Assembly: GCA_026214975.1 (NCBI GenBank) | Contig: CM047813.1 | Span: forward strand, 30,778,589-30,842,588 | DNA: 64,000 bases | Source: Gentiana macrophylla | Taxonomy: Eukaryota; Streptophyta; Magnoliopsida; Gentianales; Gentianaceae | Direction: 5' to 3' | Shown: positions 1 to 13,676 of the stretch, piece by piece | Layout of the letters: each line of letters begins with the position of its first letter | How positions within the stretch are numbered: position 1 is the first letter of the stretch | Notes under the pieces: model-generated | The model's database searches: none | What the model was told of the DNA's origin: nothing | The model's input: the letters and a program-made list of their open reading frames with translations, nothing else | Made by a program: the position numbers and the translations under genes

Positions 1-3000
1 TGCTAGACTGCTAGTGTAAAATTGACTAGTAATGACTTCGTTAAAAAGTGGTAAGTAACTAGAACGTTGTACTTATTGATCTTACATGCGATTAATTTTT
101 CGGAAGAGATATTTCTCTTGAGCCTACAAGACTTAAGTGACGTAAATAAGTATGTCACTGCTGTCACTCGTGTTGAACGAGATACAACCATAGTTAGTTT
201 GAAAGATGATTGGGACGATAAAATTCTTCTAGTGAATTTTAATTGTGTAGTGTCTACACGAGAAATTTTCTAATAGAAAAATTAGAGAATCATAAATTAA
301 AGTGTCGCTAGTTAGATGGTACTTGGAACCGATAAACTAGTGTGAGCTTTTATCTGTTGTTTTTCTAATTTATTAGAAAATTAGTCTCACTGGGTAACAC
401 TTTCATTAGACATCCCACAGTTCACGAGTAGTGTCTACTCAAACGAACTGCTAGTTCAAGACTATTTCCTTTTAAGGAAAGTCAAGAATGGGAAAGAATG
501 TCTACAAGTGTTAATCATCTAAACTAAGATTGAGGCTAAACCGAAATATTAATTAAAGAAAGTATAGGATAAGGAAAGTGATTTGGATCACTAACCAATG
601 AATCCTTAGCGACTTTCTTAACCGAGTAACTCGACTTCGGTAGCTTAGTTCTTTGGAAGAACAAGGAAGCTATGCATTAACAATTAATAAAGTAGACAGC
701 GGGCGTAATTTCAATTTAGAATAGTCGAAGTGATATAAGGAAATGAATTTCGGATTCTATCCTTGAATATCACAGAAAAATTTATTTTTCAATTTACAAA
801 TTCGTTGAAACAAATGGATTCACTTTCATCTCGATACTACAATTGCCTTAAACAAAGTGAAGATGATATTTGTAGTACGAATCTGAGACTCGTACTTTTG
901 TTTGATAAAGACAGAACCACTAAGAAAAGCTGAATATGTATGTGTAACACATCTAAAACTATTAAAGGTAAAAGGTTTCCGTATTAAGATAAACGACCCT
1001 TCAATATCTATTAATTAGTGCATATATCCTACAGATAAGACCTGACGACTGGCTAAGGGTGATTCCTATCTCCCAGTTTAGGAACACTATCTCAAAGGAA
1101 CAATGACTAAGTTTCCTTTCAATTGGGAGAGGGTAATAGATTTGAAGAGGTAACATAGCTTGTTCATAATGACCTTCGGGGTCTAGTGAGAGATACAAGC
1201 TAGTGGGAGATTTTGAATGGTGACATTTTGTCTGATAACTACTCAAAACGCTGGTTAGTTTATCGAAAGAATACGAGGAGGAGTCTCTGATTTTAGCAGA
1301 GAATAGAGTATTCCATGCTCAGAAAAAGGCGATCGCATAGTCTTTGGACTGATGCTCGGCCTGCCTTCAAGTGGAGTGTTTTTCACTGAGGAAGAAACCG
1401 TAGCCTCGCCTTGCATAGTTAGTTATATGCTACAATACACTGCTTAACTCGGTTAAGATATTGTTGCAAAATAACGGTTACATTATTATGTAAACCGAGA
1501 AGTCTACCTAGAAGATGCTCGTGAATTTATGGATAAGGAGTGAATTCGGTTCACACCACTTCCGTAAATGTAGGCATTTAGCACTTAGTGCTTGAATGTA
1601 GGACTGGAGATTTTGCACACACACACAGAATATAACTATTCATGAAATATCTTAATGTGACGAGTGAAGATTGGTTATAAGATTCTTGAGATCAGAAAGT
1701 GATGGTTGGACTGTCACACCCTTTCTGAAAGAATACATAGATCACAACCTTAGACCTTGGACTACGGTTACTCTAGGAAGTTACTATCTGATTTAGTCAG
1801 GCCACGTCCAACATCGGATGTTGGTGACTACACTGATAAATACTACTAGATCAGAATGTCAATCCACCTAAAATGCAGTGGGAGTATGGTTTAACCGTTG
1901 ACCCATTGTGGTTTTGTGGACTTTACAATTTTCAGGGTGATTGATAACTGTAGGCTCTTGGTGGGTGTATAGGATTCTCGATCATAGAGGTTGGTTTGAA
2001 AGCCTTAACCCAGTGAATGGAGTTTTGGTACTCAGGTTACTTCAAACCTCTTGTAGAACCACCGAGTGTCTCAGCCCAGTGGGAGTAATTGGATCTACGC
2101 CGAAAAGAGTCGAATGAATAGGAAAGTTTAACTTTCAACATAAAGTTGAGTGGTCTAGGGTGATTCCTAAAAAGTAGAGAGTTAACTGACACCTTGAACT
2201 CTCTCACCACTCGAGTCTTGCTAGATTTCGTTAAAGCGGAAAATATAGGGTGATTCCTCGAGACTTTCTTTCCATAAAACGGAGTCTGGATTCATTCGAA
2301 CGAAGGGTCTTGGTTAGAACAAATGGCGGTATTTGCCGGGACTTATGTCCTTTGTGGATGTAAGAGAACCTCTCGGTCATTAAAAGTCGCATGTTTTAAA
2401 ATATATGGACTTGACCAGAATATTGATAAGTCTTTACTATTGGAAAAGTAAAACTGAAACTGTTGGAAACAGCATGAGTGTGTTATCTGAAGTCAGAAAC
2501 TGCCACGCCAAGATTATCTGGATGAGAGAATTGGACTATATTCTAAGAATTTGATTCGGTCAAATTCACATGAGTGAGTCATTTACTATCCCATCCGTCT
2601 TATTGGTTAAGATGATCTTGCATATACGTGATAGCAACATTCATCGAGAGTAGTCCTACCTACCTCTCGTGGAATGATCCTCCAAATCTTCGGATAAAGA
2701 GAAAATGGGATAGAGTCTCTCCGGGATAAGGGCAAATCAGCTTAACACGAGTCAATTGCAATCGAATCTTGTGTTTGAGCAATAAGTAGCGGTTTAGTAC
2801 GTCCTCAAGTATCTTTAGAGAACGAGGAATAATATGCTTGTATATTCAGGTGCAAACTTGAATATGGTTGACTACACTGATTCGACTTGCGGTGATTAAG
2901 GATGATCATTAAGTTGATCTCGGGCTCGGTGTTTACTCATAGTGCTTAGAATTTCCTTTTTTAGTCCGGGAGTAATTCCGTGTCCGATAAGCCAATATCA

Positions 3001-4885
3001 CTTCATCGTGAAAACAAAGTGAAGAGATAGCTTAGAAGGATCTTCTCTCCATCATAAGAAGTCAAAAGCATATTGAGAGAGAGTACCGCTTTGATTGGAA
3101 GGACCGCAACGTTTCAATCCTAAAGATCGTCTCGAGTCGACAACCTAACTAATCGATTGTACCAAGTCGAGTGCTTGGAGGGTGCGGCATTGATGGATAT
3201 GTCTCATCCGCTTTTAGAGCAAGTGGGAGAGTGTTCGAATAAGGCGAGAAAGGTGTGCTCTAAAAACAATCATTGCTTGTCATTTCGTGCAAGTGGGAGA
3301 TTGTTAGGTGTAGTGCTCGAAAGACAATTTGTGTAATTGTTTTTAATAATGAATGACGAAATTTATCTCACCTTATTACTTGCTTTGTGCTTGTAAAGTA
3401 ATACATCTGCTGCAAACCCTAAGTATATATCAGATGTAACCACTTAACTTTCGATGTATGGATTACACGTGAGGATTGAGTTAGTGGTGATATGCTTAAA
3501 CTGTTAGTCCGTGGTGAACTTAATCGAGTTTAGGGTCTCTTGATTAATCTGAGGTGATCACAGGGTGCTTTGCTTGTCTCGGGTAGTGTTTGATGTGTTA
3601 GTTACGGTCCACTTAAATATGTGTTCCAAGCCACTTCTCATTGGCACTATCTCACGATGAGTGAGTAGTTACGATTTTCACAGAGACATGGAATCCATTC
3701 CTTCCTGCGGGAAGTAGAGAGACGATCTCTTATTTGTTAGTCCTAAGAAAGTGATCGATCCCGGAGTTCGCATTTGACTAATTAGCTACTAGTCGATATG
3801 CATACTAATTGATCATCGAGGGGTTAATGGTAAATAAGGATAAGATATTACGAGTCGGGTTCACGGAGACTTCCCTCAGAATGGACGATCTATGGAGGGT
3901 TAATCCGTATGTAGTGATTATATCAATGGACGCTTATTCACTCTACATGGGTTGAGTATAAGTATACATCTATAATTGGTAGAGTTCGATTTGGGTTTAT
4001 GGTGGCGTAATCCCGGAATTAATAATTATATTACGCTTGATGAATAATTAATTATTGGAGCTCTCTGGTTATAGGTCCATGGTCCCCGATGTGGCTTCCG
4101 TAATTCGGACTAATAATCTTGTTATTTGGGCTCAGTGATGATAATTAATTGGTCACTAATTAATTGATATGCATGGATATTATTTAGTTGGGCTTTAAAT
4201 AATATAATACACAGAAAAGGCATTTTCGTGGGGGCTGAGTGAGCTTAGTGTGGCGCTAATATGTCTTGGATTTTCCAAGAAATTAGTTTTCTTGGATAAT
4301 GACATATTGTGTAATTAGTTATTTATTTATTAAATAATTAATTGGATAAATAAAAGAAAATAATTTATTTATTATTTATCTCTTAACTATAAGGATAATT
4401 ATATTTTCTTATTATAAGATTATAATTATCTCTTATTTTTGTTGGATAATAATAATTAGAATTATCTTTTTTATTTGTTTAAACCGATTGGGTATAGGTT
4501 TTCTCTCTTGGATTTTGCCTATAAAAAAAGAGTTCTCCCCGAGCCATAGGTGAAGAGAGGGCCACGAAATTCTTAGAGAAAAAAGGCTAAGGAGTTCGAT
4601 CCTTAGCTCCGCCCGGTTGGAGAAAAACTTGGAGTTTTTCTTGGAAGCATATCAAGGAGGTTCTCATATCAAGAAGGGTGTCCACCAACCACCATTTGGA
4701 GAACACATTGGAAGATCAAGACTTCTCATCCTAAGATCAAGGCGTCTCTTCCCGATGTTGGTAACATGATCTTAACCCCCTTGTAGTAGTTTAAGTCCTT
4801 TAATTATGTATTGTGTTGTATAAGTCGTGATCCATCCGCTGCGCGTAGATCTAACTCGTTTAGATCTAAGATCCTACATCCTTCA
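1..4885 (+). mobile_element. LARD-A: non-autonomous LTR retrotransposon, internal region plus 3' LTR
   Basis: The left end of this element lies outside the window. Positions 1-3301 are internal sequence with no ORF above about 80 codons, and no gag or pol motif was seen in any frame. A purine tract (aagtgggagat, ending at 3301) abuts an LTR starting TGTTAG at 3302. The internal part is the inverted counterpart of about 5867-9575: for example the stretch with cggaagagatattcctcttg is found in both. Large size, paired LTR signals and no coding capacity fit a LARD-type non-autonomous element. The polypurine tract resembles those of Copia elements, but without pol the superfamily is unproven. The right end at 4885 adjoins a truncated LTR of LARD-B, so A probably inserted into B. 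Confidence 0.8.
3302..4885 (+). repeat. 3' LTR of LARD-A
   Basis: This 1584-bp LTR starts TGTTAGGTGTAGTGC and ends with catccttca, so it has TG...CA ends. It is homologous to the minus-strand LTRs at 11651-13410, 4886-5866 and 62040-63785. A TATA-like ctataaaaaaag at 4519-4530 would place U3 upstream and R/U5 downstream. The last part is the most diverged from the other copies but still shares the gcgcagcgg and ggatcacga words. The A/T-rich stretch 4300-4500 is part of U3. Confidence 0.85.
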
Positions 4886-5866
4886 GGAGCCACATCGGGG
4901 ACCATGGACCTATAACCAGTAGCTACAATAAATTAAATAAAATTATTCATCGAACAAAACAATTCTTATTCAATCTATTAATTCCGGGATTACGCCACCA
5001 TAAACCCGAAACTGAACTCTATCGATTATAGATATATACTTACACTCTAAATCATTGAGTAAAAGCGTCCCATTGATATAATCATTACATACGGATAAAT
5101 CCTCCATAGATTGCTTCGTTTTGATTCGGGATATTTCCGTAAACCCTTCTCAAAACATCTTATCCTTATTTACCATTAACCCCCTAGTGATCAATTAGTT
5201 CATAACTAATATAATATGAACTGGGCCCATCGATCAGTTTCTAGGATTAACAAATAAAGGAACTGTCTGTCTACTTCCCGCAGGAAAGAATGAATTCCAT
5301 ATCTGTGAAGTCACAGACTACTCACTCATTCCAGAATAGAGCCAATGAGAAGTGTTTAGATCACATGTATCCAAGTGATCCTTAACTAACACATCAAACC
5401 CTACTTTGAACCAAGCAATAGATTGTGATCACATCAGGATTGAGATTAATCCATAATCATCTTGTGATTCGATAAGATTTCTTGATCACGGAATTATAAC
5501 GAGAATTCAAATCAAATCGGTCTAGTCCTATATGATTGACATCATATATAAATGCCCCACTAGGTACCCTATACCGACGGTCCGGATAAGACGGTCACAC
5601 CGTTAAGTGTTCTGGGCTTATTATTGGTATATTAATCATGAGACCCATACTCTGATTAAATTCTCCACGGGCTAACTAGTTTTAAGCATATCATCACTAA
5701 CTCAATCCTCGTGTGTATGCCATACACTGAGTTATGTGATTACATACCGATATACTTAGGGTTTTCAGCAATGTATTAATACAAGCATAAATGCAAATAA
5801 TAAAATGAATTATAAATCCTGTCAAAAACAATTACAGAAATTGTCTTTCGGGCACTACACCTAACA
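4886..5866 (-). repeat. Truncated 3' LTR of LARD-B
   Basis: On the minus strand this begins TGTTAGGTGTAGTG at 5866 next to the purine tract and runs to ggagccac at 4886, where homology stops and the end of the LARD-A LTR begins. The matching point in the 5' LTR is 12431, and both segments are 980-981 bp long. The sequence 4886-4890 (ggagc) is the predicted right-hand TSD of LARD-A. Confidence 0.85.
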
Positions 5867-8800
5867 ATCTCTCACTTGCACGAAAGGCAAGTGATTAATT
5901 GTTTAGAGCATACCCCTTATACACAACATTCTCCCACTTGCTCTAAAAGCAAATGAGATATATCCCTCAATTCTGTACCCGCCAAGTGCATCAAACCATT
6001 TAGATGTCAAAATACACTCCGAGTGTGCCGCCGCAGGGTCGGTCAGTGACTCGGTGAGTATGCAACATCTAAATGCCACGCGACTTAGTATACTGATCCG
6101 TTAGGTTGTCAGCTTGAGACGATCTTTAGGATCGAAACGTCGCCGGTCCATCCAATCAGGTGGTACTCTCCCAATATACTTTTTTTGACCTCTAGTGACT
6201 GCGAAGATCCTATCAGCTACCTCTCCACTGTTTTCACAATGAAGTGGTATCGGCTTACCAGATCTGGAATTACTCCCAGATATGGATGGAAATCCTCAAT
6301 CTGACTTAAAGTCAGAATCATACGAGTAAACACTGACCCCGAGATCGACTTAATGATCATCCTTAATCTGACTTAAAGTCAGAATCAGTGTAATCATTTA
6401 TATTCACGTTCGCACCCGAATATACTAGCATATTATTCCTTGTTCTCCAAAGATACTTGAGGATGTACTAAACTTGCTATTTAATACTCGAATCCCAGAT
6501 TCTATTAACTTGTAATAATTACCTGACTTTCTCTTAGCAAAAGAGAGTCTATCCCATTTTCTATTCATCCTCACGTTTAGAGAAGCATTCCGTGAGAGGC
6601 AGGTTAGGACTACTTCGTTGAATGTTGCATACCTATATGCAAAATCATCTTAACCATTAGGATAGATGGGATTGCCAGTCACATATTCTCGGGAATTTGA
6701 CCGAATCAAATCCTTTAGAATGTAGTCCGATTCTTTCATAAAGAGAATCTTGGCATGTCAGTTTCCGACTTCAGATAACACACCCATATTGTTTCCAATT
6801 GTTTCAGTGTTACCATTCATGAACACTAATGTATATACTACTTTACCAATCTGACATCCAAATCACATGAAAGACTTATCAATATTCTCGGTCAAGTCCA
6901 CATACATGAAATATGTGGATCATTAAATGACCTAGAGGTTTGCTTTGATCCTTAGAGGATATAAGCCTTAGTTCCTGAATCAATTCAGATTCCGTTTGAT
7001 TGGCAAGAAAGTCTCAGGGAGTTACCCCTATTTCCTGCTTTCTAACGAAATCATGCATTTATTCTTAGCTAAAACCCTTATGTTTCGAATGAATTCAGAT
7101 TCCGTTTGTTCGGCAAGAAAGTCTTAGGGAATCACCCTTATTTTCTGTTTTCTAACGGAAACAAACAAGACCGAGTGGTGAGAGAGTTCACGGTCTGGTT
7201 AACTCTATACTTGTTAGTGAATCACCCCTAGACCACTCAGCTTTGTACCGAAAGTTAAACTTTCTATTCATTCGACGCTTATCATGTAGATCCAATTACT
7301 CCCACTGGGCCTGAGACACTCAGGTGGTTCTACTAGAGTGTGAACAGAACTGGAGTACCAAAACTCCATTCACAGGGTTATGGCTTTTAAACCAACCTCT
7401 ATTGATCAGAATCCTATACAGCCTGCAAGGAACCATAAGTTATCAATCACTTCTGTAAACTGCAAAGTCTTCAGAAAACCACAATAGGTAATGGGAGTCT
7501 TCAGAAAACCACAATAGGTAATGGTTAAACCATACTCCTATTGCGTTCTTGGTGGATTGATATTCTGATCAAGTAGTAATTATCAGTGTTATCACCAACA
7601 ACCAATGTCGGACATGGTCTGATCTAATCAGTTAGTAACTACCTTGAGTAACCGTACTCCAAAGTCCAAGGTTGTTATTCATAGACCCTTTCAGAAGGGG
7701 TTTTGACAGTATAACCATTACTTTTTGATCTTAAGAATCTTATAACCAACCTTTACTCAACGTATAAGATATTGCATGAACAGTCATCATCTGAACGTGT
7801 ACGCAAAATTTCCGATCCTACCTTCAAGCACTAAGTGCTAAATGCCTATATTGATGAATCCCAGGTGAACCGAATTCACTCCTTATCCACAAATTTGTAA
7901 GCATCTTCTAGTTAGACTTCTCGGTTTTACATGATAGTGTAAACCGTTATTTCGCAAACCAATATCTTAAATGAGTTAAGCGAAGTATTGTAGCACATTA
8001 ATAACTATATGAGGCAAATTTATGGTGTTATCCTCGGTGGATAAATTCCATTGGGAGGCGGAGCCGAGCATCAGTCCCAAGACTATGCTATGGCCTATTA
8101 CTGAGCATGGAATACTCTATCTCTGGTGAAATCAGAGATACCTCCAATTATTTTAGATAATCTTACTGGCGTTTCGAGTAGTTGTCTGACGAGATGTCAC
8201 TACTCAGAAGCTCCTTCTAACTTGTATCTTTCACAAGACCCCGAAGGTCATTATGAACAAGCTATGTTACTTCTTTAAATTTATTACCCTTTCCCGATTG
8301 AAAGGAAGCTTAGTCATTGTTCCTTTTGAGACAGTGTTCCTTGACTGGGAGATAGGAATCACCCTAAGTCAGTCTTCAGATATTGTCGTTAGGAAATATG
8401 CACTAATTAATACAGTATGAAGAAGTGTTTATCTAAATACGGAAACATTTTGCCTTTAATAGTTTAAGATGTGTTACATATACCTTTTCAGCATTTCTTA
8501 GTGGTTCTGACTTTATCAAACAAAAGTCCGAGTCTTGGATTCGTGCTACAAATGTCATATTCACTTTCTATAAGACAATCAAATTATCGAATTTGAAAGT
8601 GAATCCATTTGTTCCAATGAATCTGAAAACAGAAAATAAATTTTCTGTGATATTCAAGGATTGAATCCGAAATTCATATCACTCCCACTATTCTAGCTGA
8701 AATAACTGCCCGTTGTCTACTCTATTTATCGTTTAATGCATAGCTACCTTGTTCTTCCAAAGAATTTAGCTTTCGAGGAAATCGTTAAGGATGCATTGGT

Positions 8801-10119
8801 CAGTGATGCGAAATCACTTTCCTTATCTGATTTTCTATTTATTAACATTCCGGTTTAGCCTTGAAACTACTTAGTTTAGATGACTAACACGTATGACATT
8901 CTTTCCCATCTTGACTTTCCTTATATGGAAACAGTCTTGAACTAGCAGTTCATTTGAGTAGACACTACTCGTGAACCGTGGGATGTCTAATGATAGTGTT
9001 ACTCGTTTGGACTATTTGATTTTTCTAATAAATCAACAAATCATAAGGTTAAAGCTCCCACTAGTTTATCGGTTCCAAATACCGTCTAACTAGCAATACT
9101 TTATTTATGATTTTTCAGAGATTAGAAAATCACCAGAACTAAGCTCTCACTAGTTTATCGGTTCCAAATACCGTCTAACTAGTAATGCTTTGTTCACGTT
9201 TTTCTAGGAATGGAAAAAATTCTTGTGCAGTCTCTTACACTTCTAATGATTCAGAAAAACAAAAAATCATAAGATAGCAACACTTTATTTATGATTTTCC
9301 AATTTTTCAATTAGAAATTTCTTGTGTGATTACTCACACAATTAAAATTCACTAATAGAATTTTATATAGTCCTACATCATCTTTGAACTAAGTGTGTCT
9401 CTCGTTCAACACGAGTGACAGCAGTGACATACCTATACTATGTCACTTAAGATTTAAAGGCTCAAGAGGAATATCTCTTCCGAAATTTAATTGCATTCTT
9501 CGATGAGTTCAACGTTCTTGTTACTTTCCACTTTTAACGAAGTCATTACACTAGCCGTTTAGTAGCCTAGAGATGATAGTTGTAAATAAAATTGACAGAA
9601 AAAATTCATACATACACGACTAGATAAATTTTAGGAATTATAAACTGTAAAAGTCTATCCTACCATTCCAAGGATTTAACCTCACATCGTACCGCCGCCT
9701 AGAGGGTTGGTATCAGCACGATGATGGTTAAACTGAGACAATCCCTCTCGATGATTAAACTTTGAGAATCAAACATCTCATGGGAATCGTACATCTCATA
9801 CTTTAATCGTCGATTACCTTCCTTTTTCACCAAGATATTTCCTAAAATATCCTGATGAGTGTGACCTACTATATCGACCTTTAAGCACGCCCGAGTATGC
9901 CTACGTAGGCGGTCGATGACCCCAGCGAGTCCTCAAGACCCTATCCTTTCGTGAGACCAAGCCTTGAATTTTGATAGCGGTGAACACCATCCGAAGGGGG
10001 CCGAAATCAAAGCGGCACGAGGCTTCACCATTCTCTCACTTGCTTGCATCTATAGTAGAGGCCGTGGGGTCGGCTGTTGCCTTCCCCGCTCCCACTCAAT
10101 ATTTTGAAAAAAGTGGTGG

Positions 10120-10437
10120 GTTTACTGATTGCGGTTTTGGACTTGACAATATTTTAAGAAACAACAAATCATGTACCCGAATGGTGTCGGTAATATAGGC
10201 AAGCCTACCCGTCTTATTCGTTGGAACATATGTGAATGTCAGTCGGATCCGGCTAAGAGAAGCCCCATTTAGCCGTAAAGGCTTGTCGGATATGCTAAGT
10301 CTTGCCGAACCCCCATGCAAACGTCACACGTGGAGGGTGAGTCGATCGAGCCGTAGCTCAATTGAACTTACCCAACCATGGTTAGACCATTTCCGAACCC
10401 ATGTATCATGATTTTCCGATTTCTTAAATTGTCAAAC
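10120..10437 (-). other. Leader module shared with the Gypsy-type element at 22303-22620
   Basis: Reverse-complementing this stretch gives a sequence aligning along about 318 bp with 22303-22620, with many identical words (cggttttggacttgacaat, ttattcgttggaacatatgt, tatgctaagtcttg, accatggtta). In both elements it has the same sense orientation and lies about 0.8-1.5 kb downstream of the primer binding site. The flanks do not match. It has no ORF common to both copies. It could be a packaging or dimerisation signal shared by non-autonomous elements, an old nested insertion, or a recombination patch. Confidence 0.7.
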
Positions 10438-10872
10438 TTTCCCGTAGACACTACGGAACAAACCCGCAATCTCGTTCCGGTTTAAGGTGGGATTCACCGA
10501 GAATCCATCACTGAAAACTTAACGATTGACAAAACCCGGTTCCTCGGTTCTTTAATTAGTTTCTAATAATTAATTTCCACAACAATTAATTAAAACTTAA
10601 ACTAATTAATCGAGTTGAATACATGCCTAATTAATTATCCAAAATTAAATAGCTGCATGTATGCATATGGAGTGGAATTCATGATATGATGCATGTCATG
10701 GCAATTTTCCGGTTCTATGCATACATCTTAAGCATACATACTAATGCGGAAAATAAACATCAAGATGGACCGTTGGCACTCCCGCATCTAACCTATTAGA
10801 AAATAAATAAATAAACCCTAACTAGGGTTTACTAGTTGCTAATATAATATGCTGCTGATCCGTTTCATCGAT

Positions 10873-11370
10873 GATCGGGCATCCAAACGAACTCTGATTG
10901 ACACGAAACTTTGTGGGCCTGTTCTTCACTCCTCCTGATTCAATATGGACGGTTAGATCCGAGTTTCGATGGCCCAATTTTCTCCAGCAATCCGCCGATC
11001 CAACTGCTGCATCTGTTTATAACTGCGGCGCAGCAGTGTCTTCCCGGAGCCGATCGGGCATCAAGACAAAACCCGATCGACCTGAAATTTTTAGGGCTTG
11101 TTCATAACTCCATGTTAGTAAATCTGAATGGTCGGATCTATGTTTCAATGTTCCAAAATCTTCCAGAAATGCGACGAACTCACAGCTAGGGTTTTTATGG
11201 CTGCTGTGCTTTTCTGTTACAGCAGTAACTTTATAGCAGCGATCTGATATCGAGACGGACTCCGATCGACACCAAATTTTGAGGGATTGATTATCAACTT
11301 TTGATCTTTATTCTGACCGAAGGGATTGTCGTTTCAACGGCTCAATCAACCGGAAAAACAGAAAAGCCGA
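10873..11370. repeat. Three diverged ~180-bp tandem units inside LARD-B
   Basis: Units begin near 10873 (gatcgggcatcc), 11052 (gatcgggcatcaag) and 11241 (gatctgatatcgag). Each has the same order of words: a gatcnga start, a gaaattttnnggg core, a ttcat/ttcaac section and a tttcnatg section. Spacings are 179 and 189 bp. No reading frame is conserved between units, so this is a noncoding tandem array in the leader of the retrotransposon. Confidence 0.55.
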
Positions 11371-11635
11371 AAAGCAACAAAACATATCTATTTCTAGGAA
11401 ATTTAAAATTACATCAACAAATGAATTACAAAATTTCCTATACTCATATAATTAGTTTACAATATATCTAACGGGTACAACAGTGTCAGCCCCAATCCAT
11501 CTCTTCACCACAACATATCAAAGCATTCATCATCATGAAAATTTTCGAATTTAAAAAAAACGAAAAACAATGCAATCTAAACATGCAAATCCACTCCTAG
11601 ATCTATCAATTATATACTTTAATTTATTGACCAGA

Positions 11636-11648
11636 GGCTCTGATACCA
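11636..11648 (-). other. Primer binding site of LARD-B (tRNA-iMet type)
   Basis: The minus strand reads TGGTATCAGAGCC, complementary to the 3' end of plant initiator tRNA-Met, and begins 2 nt after the 5' LTR end (11651). This fixes the element's orientation and its 5' LTR. Both Copia elements and several Gypsy chromoviruses use this primer, so it does not settle the superfamily. Confidence 0.9.
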
Positions 11649-11650
11649 CT

Positions 11651-13410
11651 TGTTGGATGTAATATCGTCGGACGGATGTAGATCCGCCCGATTACGCAGC
11701 GGAATAACAAGGATCACGATCAATATAATATTAAAGCACATAATTTAATATCTACCTACAAGAAGGTTAGATCTACTTACCAATCAAAAAATAAGCCGAG
11801 ATCCAAAGAATAAGCAGAGATCTGAGAATCGAGAAGCCATAGTCTTTCGATGTGTATCTCCAAGCAACGACCGGTGGATATCGATCCTTGATTCTTGACC
11901 TCCTTGATATGCTACCCGGAAAATCCTGAAGATTTTCTCAACTCTAACCCTAAGTTTTGGCCGAATTCCTTAGCTTATTTTGTGTGTATGTATGCGTGTA
12001 TGTGTGTTATAAAAGGCTTAAGAGAACTCTCTTTATATATGAGAGAAATCATTGTCCTCCAAAGATTTAATAATTAATACAAAATCAATTATAATGATCA
12101 TTTTTCATAAAAGATACTTCTAGAATATTCTAGAATATTTAAAGATCAATCTAATATATTTTCCTTAATTAATTATTCAACAAATAAACAATTAATCACA
12201 TGTCTTATAATTATTAAGAAAACTAATTCCTTAATAAATAATAAGGCACGTCTATCAACCCTAAAATTAGGGTTTCACACGCCACACTCAATTATGGGCC
12301 GAGTCCACGAAAAATGTCTTTTCCATGTATTTAGTTATTTAGCCCACTAAATAATTATTCGCACATCAATTAAATAGTCCAACTACTTAATTATTATTGA
12401 GGCCCAACGTCAAGAAACATATGCATGTTAGGAGCCACATCTGGGACCACCACCTTATAACTGAGTAGCTACAATAAATTAAATAAAATTATTCATCGAG
12501 CAGAACAATTCTTATTCAATCTATTAATTCCGGGATTACGCCACCATAAACCCGGCCCGAACTCTATCGATTATAGATATATACTTACACTCTAATCATT
12601 GAGTAAAAGCGTCCATTGATATAATCATTACATACGGATAAATCCTCCATAGACTGTTCGTTTTGATTCGGGATATTTCCGTAAACCCTTCTCAAAACAT
12701 CTTATCATTATTTACCATTAACCCCTAGTGATCAATTAGTTCATAACTAATATAATATGAATTGGGCCCATCGATCAGTTTCTAGGATTAACAAATAAGG
12801 GAACTGTCTGTCTACTTCCCGTAGAAAGGAATGGATTACATATCTGTGAAGTTACAGACTACTCACTCAATCCAGAATAGAGCCAACGAGAAGTGTTCAG
12901 ATCACATGTATCCAAGTGATCCTTAACTAACACATCAAACCCTACTTTGAACCAAGCAGTAGACTGTGATCACATCAGGATTGAGATTAATCCATATATG
13001 ATCATCTTGTGATTCGATAAGATTTCTCGATCACGGATTTATATCGAGAATTCAAATCAAATCGGTCCAGTCCTATATGACTGACATTATATATAAATGC
13101 CCCACTAGGTACCCTATACCGACGGTCCGGATAAGACGGTAACACCTGAAGTGTTCTGGGCGCATTATTGGTATATTAATCATGAGACCCATACTCTGAT
13201 TAAATTCACCACGGACTAACTAGTTTTAAGCATATCATCACTAACTCAATCCTCGTGTGTATGCCATACACTGAGTTATGTGATTACATACCGATATACT
13301 TAGGGTTTTTAGCAGTGTATTAATACAAGCATAAATGCAAATAATAAAATGAATTATAAATCCCGTAAAAAACAATTACAGAAATTGTCTTTCGGACACT
13401 ACACCTAACA
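11651..13410 (-). repeat. Complete 5' LTR of LARD-B
   Basis: 1760 bp. On the minus strand it starts TGTTAGGTGTAGTGTCCG at 13410 and ends CATCCAACA at 11651, followed by the primer binding site. Homologous copies are at 3302-4885, 4886-5866 and 62040-63785. Flanking sequence after 13410 starts gaaag. Confidence 0.9.
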
Positions 13411-13676
13411 GAAAGAGCTTTTGACCAGTCCCCGCCTTACCCCCGAGTAAGAGTCAGACTCTACAGGCACAAACCGGGCCGAACTTCAAAGTAGTCGGAC
13501 CAGTGGTTTCCGGACACCGAGTGATTTAAGAAAAAAAATATTTTGAAAGTAAGCCCATACCACTAAACAAAATAGTCCCTACTTATCCGCTAGCCAAATA
13601 TTTCTTATTAACATTTATTGGCTCTTATATAAATCCAAAGTTGAATACTTATTTAATTTTTAAACGTTAAAGTTGT

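Larger units (their letters stand above)
4886..13410 (-). mobile_element. LARD-B: non-autonomous LTR retrotransposon, minus strand
   Basis: Read on the minus strand, the element has a complete 5' LTR (13410-11651), a tRNA-iMet-type primer binding site, 5.8 kb of internal sequence without a substantial ORF, a purine tract (5867-5880) and a 3' LTR cut off at 4886. The retained 3' LTR (981 bp) matches the first 980 bp of the 5' LTR, so the break sits inside the LTR and not at its end. Adjacent LARD-A starts exactly there, which suggests A inserted into B's 3' LTR; the missing LTR part should lie beyond the left edge of the window. Internal ORFs of 60-92 codons show no gag/pol resemblance. Confidence 0.8.

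Noticed and set aside
1..3301. Short ORFs in LARD-A taken as gag or pol remnants
   Set aside because: None shows zinc knuckle, protease, reverse transcriptase, RNase H or integrase motifs, and the homologous LARD-B region has no matching ORF.
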